Shown here: piece by piece, positions 33,145 through 41,684 of the stretch | Layout: the number at the start of each line of letters is the position of its first letter | Position numbering within the stretch: the stretch's first letter is position 1 | NCBI GenBank assembly: GCA_024220505.1 | Contig: JAKZZE010000031.1 | Span: 1-64,000, forward strand | Direction: 5' to 3' | Length of the DNA stretch: 64,000 nt | DNA from: Rhizopus arrhizus | Lineage: Eukaryota > Mucoromycota > Mucoromycetes > Mucorales > Rhizopodaceae | The notes under the pieces: generated by a model | What the model saw: the letters and a program-made list of their open reading frames with translations, nothing else | Databases searched by the model: none | What the model was told of the DNA's origin: nothing | Made by a program: the position numbers and the translations under genes

Positions 33145-33903
33145 GATGCCCGCTACAACCGCTTGCTCGTCCTCGAGCATTGAGACTCTTCCCCAGTCAT
33201 CCAGTTTTCTTATTTTTTTATACAAATTTTTATGAATCGTGCATCCATTCAACACAAACCTGAGTGCCTCGTTCCTAGCTGCAACATAGAGTTGTATACA
33301 TCTTTCATTGTTCCTTGGCTGTTCAAACTTGATGTGGCTCCAATCCACTATTGTTGTTGCCAGTCTATTTAGTACCTGTTCTCGGATATGTTCAAATTTT
33401 TCTTGTTCCTTCTGGTAGTGTTGTGACAATTCAAATTCTTCTTTGATGTTTTCTTCATAGAGAACAACAATGGGTTTCATGTCGGGCGTTTCCCAAGACC
33501 AGTTCTCAAGTTCAGTAAGTATATCCTCATTATAATTTACTCCATACTCAATAGGCTTTTCATGTTTCTCTGGATTAGCAATCATATCCTCGAATTCTTC
33601 TTTGTCCACTTCTTGCTGGATTTTCAATACCAGTTTATCAATATAGTCCTTTTTGGTTATAGCCTCTTCTCCAATAAAGAACTCGAAGTTCTTTAAGCCC
33701 TCTTCATTCTCCATGAAGCTAATATACATCTCCAAACCTTCTCTAAGACCATCTGCCCTTTTTGCAACATACAAAGTCTTGAAGTAGTCTTGTAATAACC
33801 ATTTGATATAATCAGCGGCATTGCCGTTGCCTTCTTGAATGTCTTTGGCCATTTTTTCGACAGTAATCTTGGCTTGTTCCTTGAGGTATTCTGTTTGGTC
33901 CAT
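33097..33903 (-). CDS. G3 ORF3, unknown protein after integrase
   Basis: 268 aa from ATG 33901-33903 (MDQTEYLKEQAKITVEKM), stop TGA at 33097. I do not recognise the family. It is acidic and Glu/Lys-rich with long predicted helices (NLKIQQEVDKEEFEDM-like stretches, HYQKEQEKFEHIREQV). It has no signal peptide or membrane span, so it is not an obvious envelope protein. One Trp/Tyr-rich part (LTELENWSWETPDMKP) and a C-terminal half with VDWSHIKFEQP and IQLYVAARNEALRFVLNG look like a folded domain. The last 15 codons lie in the LTR. It is intact in a young element, which suggests use. It could be an accessory retroelement factor or a captured host gene. Confidence 0.8.
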   Translation of the reverse strand: MDQTEYLKEQAKITVEKMAKDIQEGNGNAADYIKWLLQDYFKTLYVAKRADGLREGLEMYISFMENEEGLKNFEFFIGEEAITKKDYIDKLVLKIQQEVDKEEFEDMIANPEKHEKPIEYGVNYNEDILTELENWSWETPDMKPIVVLYEENIKEEFELSQHYQKEQEKFEHIREQVLNRLATTIVDWSHIKFEQPRNNERCIQLYVAARNEALRFVLNGCTIHKNLYKKIRKLDDWGRVSMLEDEQAVVAGICNEDYNINTSNGCGL

Positions 33904-33995
33904 TTCTTGATAGTTAATTGCTTGATATGATTTTTTTTTTCGATAATAAAGTCGATATATATATTGTTGAAAAACTGTTGTGTAACTTTTTGTTT

Positions 33996-33997
<2 letters not shown>

Positions 33998-34036
<39 letters not shown>
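33998..34036 (-). repeat. Poly(A) tract after G3 integrase stop
   Basis: About 36 consecutive T on the plus strand (A in element sense) directly after the integrase stop codon and about 95 nt before the ORF3 start. Such a run at a gene end inside an LTR element is unusual and may mark a junction made with a polyadenylated RNA. Confidence 0.7.
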
Positions 34037-34038
<2 letters not shown>

Positions 34039-35383
34039 GAAACAGTTCATTCGTTTCCTTGTCCAAAACCAAACTTGAAACATTTCTCTCATTTTCAGCG
34101 TTCCACATTGTATTTGGTATAACGTACGGTTTCAGTCTATTCCCATGAACTCTTCTTATCCGAGTATCATTTGGATTCGTATTTTTTATGTGATAAGTTC
34201 CTTTTCCTAAATTATTTTGAATGATGTAAGGTCCTTCCCATTTGTCTTGTAACTTTCCAGACCAAGATGTAGACATGTAATCTTTGTACAGGAGAACCAT
34301 ATCACCGAGTCTGAAAGGGGGCTTCAGTTCTTTTCGTTCATCTAAGATCTTGTTCTCTATAGCTTTCTTTTGAGCAGCCTGAGTTTGCTTAATGGCCTGT
34401 GCTGATTGCTCACGTACCCAATTAAGATTATGAATTTGGTGAGTGGTCCTGTGCCATAACACTGTTTCAAATTTGTGAGAGCTTTTCTCAAATATTCGGT
34501 TGTCTATATCAAACGGCGTTTTTGGTTCATAGCCATACATTAAGAAAAATGGCGACTGCTTTGTCGTAGCTTGTTTAATGGAACGATATGCAAATAAGGT
34601 AGCTGGTAGATAGAGATCCCAGTCTTCCTTTTCAGTGTCTGATCGTTTTTGTAGAATTTGACCAAGTGTTCGATTGAATCGTTCAATCAGGCCATTACTT
34701 TGTGGGTTGTACGGTGTTGTAGTCTTGTGAATAATAGAATAAGCTTGGCAAACTTTGCGTACCAAACCACTTAAGAAAGGTTTTCCGTTATCAGTAACCA
34801 TGATGGTTGGACATCCGTGTCTACAAATAATATCTTCGTATAGAAATAGAGCAATCTCTGAAGAAGTCTGAAATCGTAACGGTCTTGCTTCAACATATTT
34901 TGTGAGGTAATCAATTGCTGCGACAATATAGCGGTGTCCTGATCTTGAGGTTTGTACATGTTTCACGTCCAATGCTACTCTATCAAAAGGTTTTATGGAA
35001 ACGGGAACTGGATAAAGTTCTTCTTTCAATGATTTTTTCCCAAATACTTGACATCTAGAACACGTTTTGACGTATTCAAAAATATCCTTCGCCATGTTGT
35101 CCCAATAGTACCGAGTTGCAATTTTATGTAAGGTATTATTGTATGCTAAGTGTCCACCTAGAGGATGTTGATGATACGCATCCATCATTTCTTGGGCTTC
35201 TTGCTTGTTGAGAACCTTTCGTATGGTTCCATTTTCCGTATTGTATCTATATAATGTGTCTTTGTACAAAGTGAAATTAGGGGATTCCCTAATGAGGAAT
35301 TTTTGTAAGCTTCTTGTTTCATCTTCTGGAATTTGCATAGTTTGCAAATATGTTGCCATCTGATCGATTTTTCGTTGTTCCAT
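34034..35383 (-). CDS. G3 integrase as a separate ORF
   Basis: 449 aa from ATG 35383 (MEQRKIDQMATYLQTM). It starts with the RNase H-integrase linker (SPNFTLYKDTLYRYN), followed by the HHCC zinc domain (HQHPLGGHLAYNNTLHK ... CSRCQ). The catalytic core has VALDVKHVQ, MVTDNGKPFLSG and NPQSNGLIERFNRTL (D, D, E). A C-terminal GPY/F-like module (DKWEGPYIIQNN) and RVHGNRLKPY follow. No chromodomain. It lies 239 nt after the RNase H stop and in a different frame, so it must be made from its own start, by splicing or by reinitiation; the sequence does not show which. Confidence 0.92.
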
Positions 35384-35622
35384 TTTTTGATATATTATTA
35401 TTTTGTGTTACTGTTTTGAATTTTTGCAATCTTATTGTTTCAGGATTCTTTTTGTTGATGTGGAAATTTTTTTTTTCTGCTTAATTTGGTTTTGTACTGT
35501 TTTTAATGAATTTTTCTGGATTATTTATTTCAACTACCCCTCCCTGCCTCCATGTAGTTTGATAAAAATATAAAGTTGATAATATATACACGTTGTTAAT
35601 TAATTGTAAATGTTGAGTTTTT
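35384..35622 (-). other. G3 gap between RNase H and integrase, with purine tract
   Basis: Non-coding in the pol frame. It includes GGAGGCAGGGAGGGG (plus-strand complement near 35534-35550), the best polypurine tract of the whole element. The sequence just before the 3' LTR is not purine-rich. The tract could act as a central or former terminal PPT. Confidence 0.55.
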
Positions 35623-38600
35623 CTAGTATCCAAGTCGAGATAAAAAGTCGGCGCTTTCGTTGACTCTTCCAGGTCGATACTTCACCTCGAATTCATATTC
35701 TGATAAGATAGTAATCCATCTGGCGATTATTCCAGTGGGGTTTGGCGTCTTTAGTAACCCATTTAGAGCCGAGTGATCAGTAAGCACTGTGAACTTTTTT
35801 CCAAGTAGATAGGGACGGAATAATTTTACTGCCCATATGACTGCCAAACATTCTAATTTAGTGGGAGCGTAATTCGATTCAGTTGACTTGAGGCCTCGAC
35901 TTGCATAGACAATTGGGTGTTCATGACCATTTTCATCCAATTGAGTCAATATAGCACCAAGTCCTAATTTGGATGCGTCGGTTACTAGTATAAATGGTTT
36001 GTTGAAGTCAGGTCTTGACAAGATAGGTGCAGTAGTAAGTAATTTCTTTAATGTTTCAAATGATTCAGTAGTCAAGCTTGTCCAAGGGATTTTCTTTGTG
36101 GTTTTCGTTTGATCATGCAAAGGTCTTGCAATAGCAGCAAAGTTTTTAATAAAACGTCTGTAATAGGATGCTATTCCAAGGAATCCTCGAACTTGTTTAA
36201 TTGTTCTGGGTTGTGGATATTCAGCTATTTTTTGAATTTTACTGGGGTCTGTTTGCAATCCTTCTTTCGTAACGATATATCCAAGAAATTTAAGATGGTC
36301 CTTGAAGAAGAAACACTTTTCTGGATTTAATTTGAGATTCGCTATTTGGATGCATTGAAACACTTGTTCTAAATGTTGCAAATGATCTTGATGATTGAGA
36401 GAATATACGTTTAGGTCGTCAATGTAAGCGACTAAACACTTGTTGATAAGTGGCCGAAAACATAAATCTATTAATCGTTGAAAAGTTGCTGGGGAATTTA
36501 CAAGACCCATTGGCAGTGTGTTATAATGATACGTGCCAAACTTTGTCGTGAAAGCTGTTAGTTCTTTACTGTCTTCTTCCAGGGGAACTTGATGAAATCC
36601 AGCTCGCATATCCAAAGCTGAGAAAACTTTTGCCTTGCCTAATGTATCCAGCAAATCATCAATGCGAGGTAAGGGATAGGCGTCTTTCTTTGTAACTGAA
36701 TTTAGCTTTCTATAATCTATCACCATTCTGTATTCGCCATTCTTCTTTTTTACTAATATCACAGGGGCTGCCCAGGGGCTATTTGATGGAGCAATTACAC
36801 CCAACTTGCAATACTTATCTAATTCTTTTTGCAGATGCTCAGTCTCGATAGGACTCATGCGATAAGGTCGATGACTTATAGGCATAGCATCTTCTTTTAT
36901 CGTTATCTTATGCTTTATCAAGTTTGTGTATCCGATTGTGTTATTGTCCCAATCAAATATATTCTCGTACTTCTTTAGTAACTTCTGTAAGCATTGTTTG
37001 ATATCTTGATTTATTTCTCCGATTTCAAGTTTCGTATATTTGTCTGGTTCTAGCAGCGTGCCTTCTTCATTTTTTTCTTTATTATTTGATTCAGACATTT
37101 CCATCACACACAAGTGAGGATTCGTGTCAACATTATATGCTTGTACTATGGAATCTTCCTGTGGATTGATCTTTTCAATGATGCCGATTTCTTCATCAGG
37201 GTCCAATAATATATCTTTTGATGATCGATTGTATATTCGAATCTCTATACTTCTTCGATTTGTGATCAGATTTAAACAAGAGTCAAAATATCCCATGGCA
37301 TCCATTATTTTAGGGTTTGTTATTTCCAAGTTATATATTATATCCTTCCTTTCGTTCTTCAACTTTCTGATCCATATTGTTTTTGAAGTATTTGATGCTA
37401 TAGTCAATCCATGTGAAGGAGCTTTCAGTAGCATGTCATTTCCTTGACTTAATACTTTTATGTCGTCTTCTTTATCATTTTCCAATAATAGAAGCGATTC
37501 GTCTTCTTCATCTTCTAATTCTTCTTCTGCCGATTCTTCTGAGCTGTCTTCAGATTCTTCGTCTTGATCTGTGCTATCGTCATCATGTTGTGGCTCTGCT
37601 TCAAAGCGTACATGTTTGGTTTCCTTTGAGTTTGTTAGGCTGATAGGATGTTCATACTTCTGAGTATAGCTTGAGACTTTTGGCAATGTCGTATTTTTTC
37701 TTAAAAAGGATATCTCTAATTCAGCTTTCTTGTTTTTATATGCCACCTTTAATGTTGAACTATTGAAGTCAATTTTGGCTTTTGCTCTATTTAACCAATT
37801 GTTTCCAATGATAAGTGGATTTGGACAAGAGGGTAAGACTTCTACTGTGCATGGAATGATCATGTTGTCCTTGACACATATAGGTACGTCATATATAATT
37901 CCTAAAGCAGGCTGTTTGGTTCCATTTCCTAAGGTGAATATACTTTCAGAGGCAGCATCAATATATAAACCAAGTGTGTCAGCGAGAGCTTTAGACATGC
38001 ATGTTTTTGCTGCACCACAATCAATCAAGGTCTTGATAGATTTGTCTCCAATACTAACTTTAGAATATACTGCTGTGGTATTTATATCCTCTTCTTCTAT
38101 AACTGCCATAGTTTCTTCCGGATTGGTGACTTCAACAGGGATTCGTATGGGACGGCAAGCTGCGGCCATATTTCTTCGTAACTTAGGTGCTGCAACCATA
38201 AGGTCTCCAACAGTTATATCTGCTTTCTTATTTAAGACGTCCGACACAATGTCATAATTTAATGGAGGTGCCTTCGTTTTTCTTTTTGGTTTCTTGACCG
38301 TTCTGCTAGTTTGCATTATTCGTTCTGTTTCCATAGCTTCGGGTTGACGTGTGACAACAGGCTGATGTGAAACCAATGGTTGTTGTGTGATTATGGGTTG
38401 ATGCGTAATGATAGGTTGTGTAGTAGTAACATCATTTAATTTACCCTTGGCTTTTGTGGTTGATCTCCTAACTCTTTCTCGTGTGCCTTTGCTTGGTTTT
38501 TCGTATGGAATGCTTGTAGTGACTTCAGGTGGGTACTCTGGTCTTACAGCTGCATATAAATCGTGTGTAAAGGGTGGTGAATAAGTTTCGCTTTGAGTGA

Positions 38601-38701
38601 GGAGCGCATTGAGATTGTGGGGTTGATTATTAATGGTTTTGTTATATTTTTGGTTATTCGATTGACCATTACTTTCATTTTGAAAGCAACCGAACCAACT
38701 A
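35623..38701 (-). CDS. G3 protease-RT-RNase H
   Basis: The frame is open far upstream inside gag, but recognisable Pol begins near the gag stop. Aspartic protease: KTLIDCGAAKTCMSKA (DCG instead of DSG/DTG) and PLIIGNNWLNRAKA. An acidic Asp/Glu/Ser stretch (plus-strand 37480-37600) separates it from RT. RT: VILVKKKNGEYRMVIDYR, FSALDMRAGFHQ, LPMGLVNSPATFQ and the catalytic AYIDDLNVY. RNase H: VTDASKLGLG, LECLAVIWAVK and TDHSALNGL. It stops at RLGY, exactly where the G1 pol stops. The frame is +1 relative to gag; the gag stop follows TCA-AAA-AAC. No lesion is seen. Confidence 0.93.
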
Positions 38702-39934
38702 GTTTTTTGACTGGTTAGGTTGTTGTGTTTGAGGCTGTTGCGGGAGCGTTCTGTTATATTGCGGACGGTAAGTTTGATTATTAAAGTTATTTCTGTTTCG
38801 TCCTTGATTGCTATAGTCTTGTCTTCCGTAATTATTATCATTACGTTGGTAATCATTGTTATTATAAATATTATTATTGTAGTCGTTATTATTGTGACCA
38901 TTATTGTTGTAATCGTTATTGTTATTTTGGTGTTGATTCTGATAATTATCATTGTAGCGATTACGACGATTGTAATTTCTAACAGAGCTTTGATACTGCT
39001 GTTGATTACCCAATTCATTTCGGATGGTTTGTTGAATAAGATTGACCAGATCCTGTTGATGATTATGTTGACTAGGACATGTTCCATTGTTCCTTTGAAC
39101 TTGATGAGGATAGCTTTGGGCATGATAATTATTACGAGTGATCTCCAATGTTGATAGTTGGTTAGGACCAGTTACAATTTGAGGGTTAGGCATTACAGTG
39201 TTAACCATTCCGTAAGGATGTAAGTTAGAGATTGGGATTACTTGAGAAGGCCTTTCGTTTGCATCAATCAACTCTATATTATGATCATTTGATGGGTATC
39301 TCTGATGATAAACACCATCGTCATGATATATGAGAGCGTTGTTTACATTTCTTGGTATGAATGGGTTGTCGACCATTGCGATCTTGCGTGGACGATTTGC
39401 GTTCCACCATCCTTCTGCGTGGTTTAACCAATCTTGAAATGTTCTAGCACTGCTTTGTATACAAAATTGTTTGATATCTCTTAATAAACCTGCGCGAAAG
39501 CGGCTTTCGATTACGGCTTCACTAGTAATGTTGGCCAAATCAGCGGCTTCACGTAATCTTGAAAGGAATATTTGAGGATGTTCTTGATCTCCTTGGATCA
39601 TATCATTGAATTCCAATTCATAATTCTGAATTAATTCAGGAGTAATATAGTGACTTTTCAAATGTTCCATAGCTTCATCGTAAGTCACTTGAGGATGATT
39701 CTTGAGTATAGTTTTTTCAAAGTAGATTTTAGCAGCTCTACGTAATTGAGATTTGAGGATAGCGAGTTTGCGGTTGTCACTATGTGTGTTGCTGAGTACA
39801 AGGTAGGAATCCAGTAGCTCTTGAAAATGACGGAAGTCTTCGCCTTCATAGCCATAGAATTCGATTAATTTAGGACGATATCCTTGAATTTGGTTGCTGT
39901 TTTGCACCAACGCGATAGGTTCTGTAGTTGCCAT
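38699..39934 (-). CDS. G3 Gag
   Basis: 411 aa structural protein. The N-terminal part has a gag core (RPKLIEFYGYEGEDFRHFQE, LAILKSQLRRAAKIYF, IFLSRLREAADLA, FQDWLNHAEGWW). The C-terminal third is low-complexity and rich in Asn, Gln, Tyr and Arg (YNDNYQNQHQNNNNDYNNN type). It contains no CCHC zinc knuckle; basic Arg/Asn repeats probably bind RNA instead. It ends at TAG right after AAA-AAC. The ATG follows the 5' LTR and primer site by about 120 nt. Confidence 0.92.
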   Translation of the reverse strand: MATTEPIALVQNSNQIQGYRPKLIEFYGYEGEDFRHFQELLDSYLVLSNTHSDNRKLAILKSQLRRAAKIYFEKTILKNHPQVTYDEAMEHLKSHYITPELIQNYELEFNDMIQGDQEHPQIFLSRLREAADLANITSEAVIESRFRAGLLRDIKQFCIQSSARTFQDWLNHAEGWWNANRPRKIAMVDNPFIPRNVNNALIYHDDGVYHQRYPSNDHNIELIDANERPSQVIPISNLHPYGMVNTVMPNPQIVTGPNQLSTLEITRNNYHAQSYPHQVQRNNGTCPSQHNHQQDLVNLIQQTIRNELGNQQQYQSSVRNYNRRNRYNDNYQNQHQNNNNDYNNNGHNNNDYNNNIYNNNDYQRNDNNYGRQDYSNQGRNRNNFNNQTYRPQYNRTLPQQPQTQQPNQSKN

Positions 39935-40053
39935 TGTTGATAATAAATGTTTTGATATTGTTGATTCGATTTTGAATAAGTTCTTTTGATTAGTTTGATT
40001 GATTTCTTGATTTGGTTTAATTTCTTGATTAAATTCGATTTATTGATTTAATT

Positions 40054-40071
40054 CCCTCGTAGTGACCACCA
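40054..40071 (-). other. G3 primer binding site (candidate)
   Basis: In element sense TGGTGGTCACTACGAGGG starts 2 nt after the 5' LTR and is identical to the G1 site. It would pair with a tRNA ending in TAGTGACCA-CCA. Neither tRNA in this window fits. Confidence 0.6.
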
Positions 40072-40073
40072 AA

Positions 40074-40623
40074 TGTAATTTTTTTGTTGCTTCAATGGCT
40101 TGTAAGAATTAACGGTTTTGAAATAGAGTAAAGTTGACGAAAGTGAATAAAAAAAAATAAGAGTTGGGTAAAGTATTGGTATTAAATTCGTTTGTAAGTG
40201 ACCACCAGATCTTGTTAAGTAGATCAAACTTGCTTGTAATAAGGTAACTTGATAAGAGTTTTAAGAATGTTTACAATGAAGATAATTGACTTCAAGGGAC
40301 TTGTCTTGCTTGTATTTTAAGAGTATTATACCAAAAGATTCAGGGATAAAGATACTTGATTTATTGGATAAAATATATTTAAGATAAGTAAAGTTAAAAT
40401 ATATATGTCAAGAGAAGTGAAGTAAAATAAAAATAAAAACTTGTCTATTTTATAGACAAAGAAAAATAAAGTTTCATTTTGATATAAGGTTTGATTTCAA
40501 TATAAGGTTTGATTTCGATATAAAGTTTGATTTTGAAATAAAGTTCAAAAAAAGAATAAGGTTCAAAATTAAAAATCACAAACCGCAGCCATTGCTGGTG
40601 TTTATGTTGTAATCTTCGTTACA
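40074..40623 (-). repeat. G3 5' LTR
   Basis: 550 bp, matching 32595-33144 base for base as far as I could read. It is followed by the ATAG target duplication and the rest of the G2 3' LTR. Confidence 0.94.
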
Positions 40624-40627
40624 ATAG

Positions 40628-40740
40628 TATAAATAGACATTATCTTTATTAAATAAAATCAATCAATCTTTTACTACTTAATAAGTTCTCGGTACCTTTG
40701 TTAATTACTATAAAAAGACTATTCGTGATCAAACACGACA
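40628..40740 (+). repeat. G2 3' LTR, second part
   Basis: TATAAATAGACATTATC ... AAACACGACA, the last 113 bp of the G2 LTR. It is followed by the G2 target duplication ACAG. Confidence 0.88.
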
Positions 40741-40757
40741 ACAGGAAGGTCCAGATC

Positions 40758-40763
40758 AAAAAA
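40758..40763 (-). terminator. Pol III terminator of tRNA-Asn
   Basis: Six T on the minus strand, 10 nt after the tRNA 3' end. G2 inserted just beyond it. Confidence 0.7.
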
Positions 40764-40772
40764 GATAAAGAG

Positions 40773-40846
40773 CGCTCCTAGGTGGGCTCGAACCACCAAC
40801 CTCCTGATTAACAGTCAGACGCGCTAGCCAATTGCGCCATAAGAGC
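40773..40846 (-). tRNA. tRNA-Asn (GUU)
   Basis: A 74 nt cloverleaf on the minus strand. The acceptor arms GCTCTTA and TAGGAGC pair fully with one T-G. The D-arm is GGCGCAATTGGCTAGCGC, the anticodon GTT is at 40810-40812, and the T-arm is GGTGG TTCGAGC CCACC. The discriminator is G. No intron. Confidence 0.93.
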
Positions 40847-41684
40847 TGGTTGGTACTGACAGTACCCGGAAATGTGAGATAATAAACTCGATTTGTGTGG
40901 CAAAATTTTTAGTTCTTTTTAAAGAAGTTCTGGATAACTAAACTAGTTCCTTTGTGGTGCAGTAATACTCGCCTTAAAGAGGTGAAGCTTTGGGTCGTCT
41001 TCTTCTTGGGTCTAGCTCAACTTGGTCATGGCCGAATGGAATGAATAAGTCAATGTGAAAGAAATTCGAGAAAATGAAAGATGTCTGTTGGTGACCTGGG
41101 GGGTCGGTAGCGAGTCGATGACGGGGTGTAAGAAATCTGGGTTTGATTTCGGTGTTGTCTCGGCGGAGCTTCAACAGCATTAATCATTGCTCAAAGCTTA
41201 AATTTCTTTCCTTTGATTTACCATTTTTATTCTAGTATTTCCCTGACATGTTTGACGCTAAAATAGTTTATATTGTTCTAAATCTCCTTATGCCACAAAG
41301 TTTAGTTTACATTCACTCATTCCCACTTACATCATTTCCTTCAATTGTGTTATGTTTGATATCATTTGTTAATTTAGTTTATTTTCAATAATGTATAAAA
41401 GAATAACTTATGCGAATCAATAAACGATACCTTTTTTTGAAGGCCTAATTTTTTGTCTTTGGTTTTCTGTCTGGATAGACAGGGTTATTTTCTCTGGTGA
41501 ACTGCTGTTTTCTTTGGTATTCTTAAAATCTAACAAACGAACACTTACCGGTTTCTTGGTTAACGGTTTTCCTTATTTTTTTAACTACCCGCAAGTCCTT
41601 CACTTTCATAGTCTAAACTACCGCGTAATTCACAGTACTGTCGTCGTTGTCGATGGAGCCAACCAATGAGCAATCTTGGAATAA
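40847..41684. other. Unassigned sequence between tRNA-Asn and element C
   Basis: No recognised gene. On the minus strand 41180-40974 is an open 68 codon frame rich in Arg/Pro with no known motif. The last 90 bp before C (41595-41684) are open on the minus strand (LLIGWLHRQRRQYCELRGS), possibly a coding remnant. It may be host sequence or old repeat. Confidence 0.3.

Larger units (their letters stand above)
32595..40623 (-). mobile_element. Ty3/gypsy element G3, probably recent
   Basis: An 8029 bp minus-strand element with 550 bp LTRs (40074-40623 is the 5' LTR, 32595-33144 the 3' LTR) that I could not tell apart by eye. Target duplication is ATAG (32591-32594 and 40624-40627). Gene order in its own direction is gag, protease-RT-RNase H, a 240 nt gap, a separate integrase ORF, a poly(A) run, then a third ORF that ends within the 3' LTR. 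It is related to G1, which lacks the last two genes. Confidence 0.95.
17443..40740 (+). mobile_element. Ty3/gypsy element G2, host of nested insertions
   Basis: Outer boundary of a nested cluster. The 5' LTR is 17443-17733. The 3' LTR is split into 32417-32594 and 40628-40740; together these are also 291 bp. LTR ends are TGTCG...CGACA and the target duplication is ACAG (17439-17442 and 40741-40744). Its pol is interrupted in order by G7, T2 (with a deletion) and T4 containing T3, and its 3' LTR by G3. The element sits about 30 bp beyond the 3' end of tRNA-Asn, just past its terminator. Confidence 0.88.

Noticed and set aside
33097..33903. Envelope gene in G3
   Set aside because: No signal peptide, membrane span or cleavage-site pattern in the translation; called unknown ORF instead.
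37124..38257. Plus-strand ORFs opposite G3 pol
   Set aside because: Shadows of the strongly supported minus-strand polymerase gene.
38699..38712. Retrovirus-type -1 frameshift heptamer A-AAA-AAC in G3
   Set aside because: In phase with gag, but a -1 shift leads to a frame other than pol; pol is +1.
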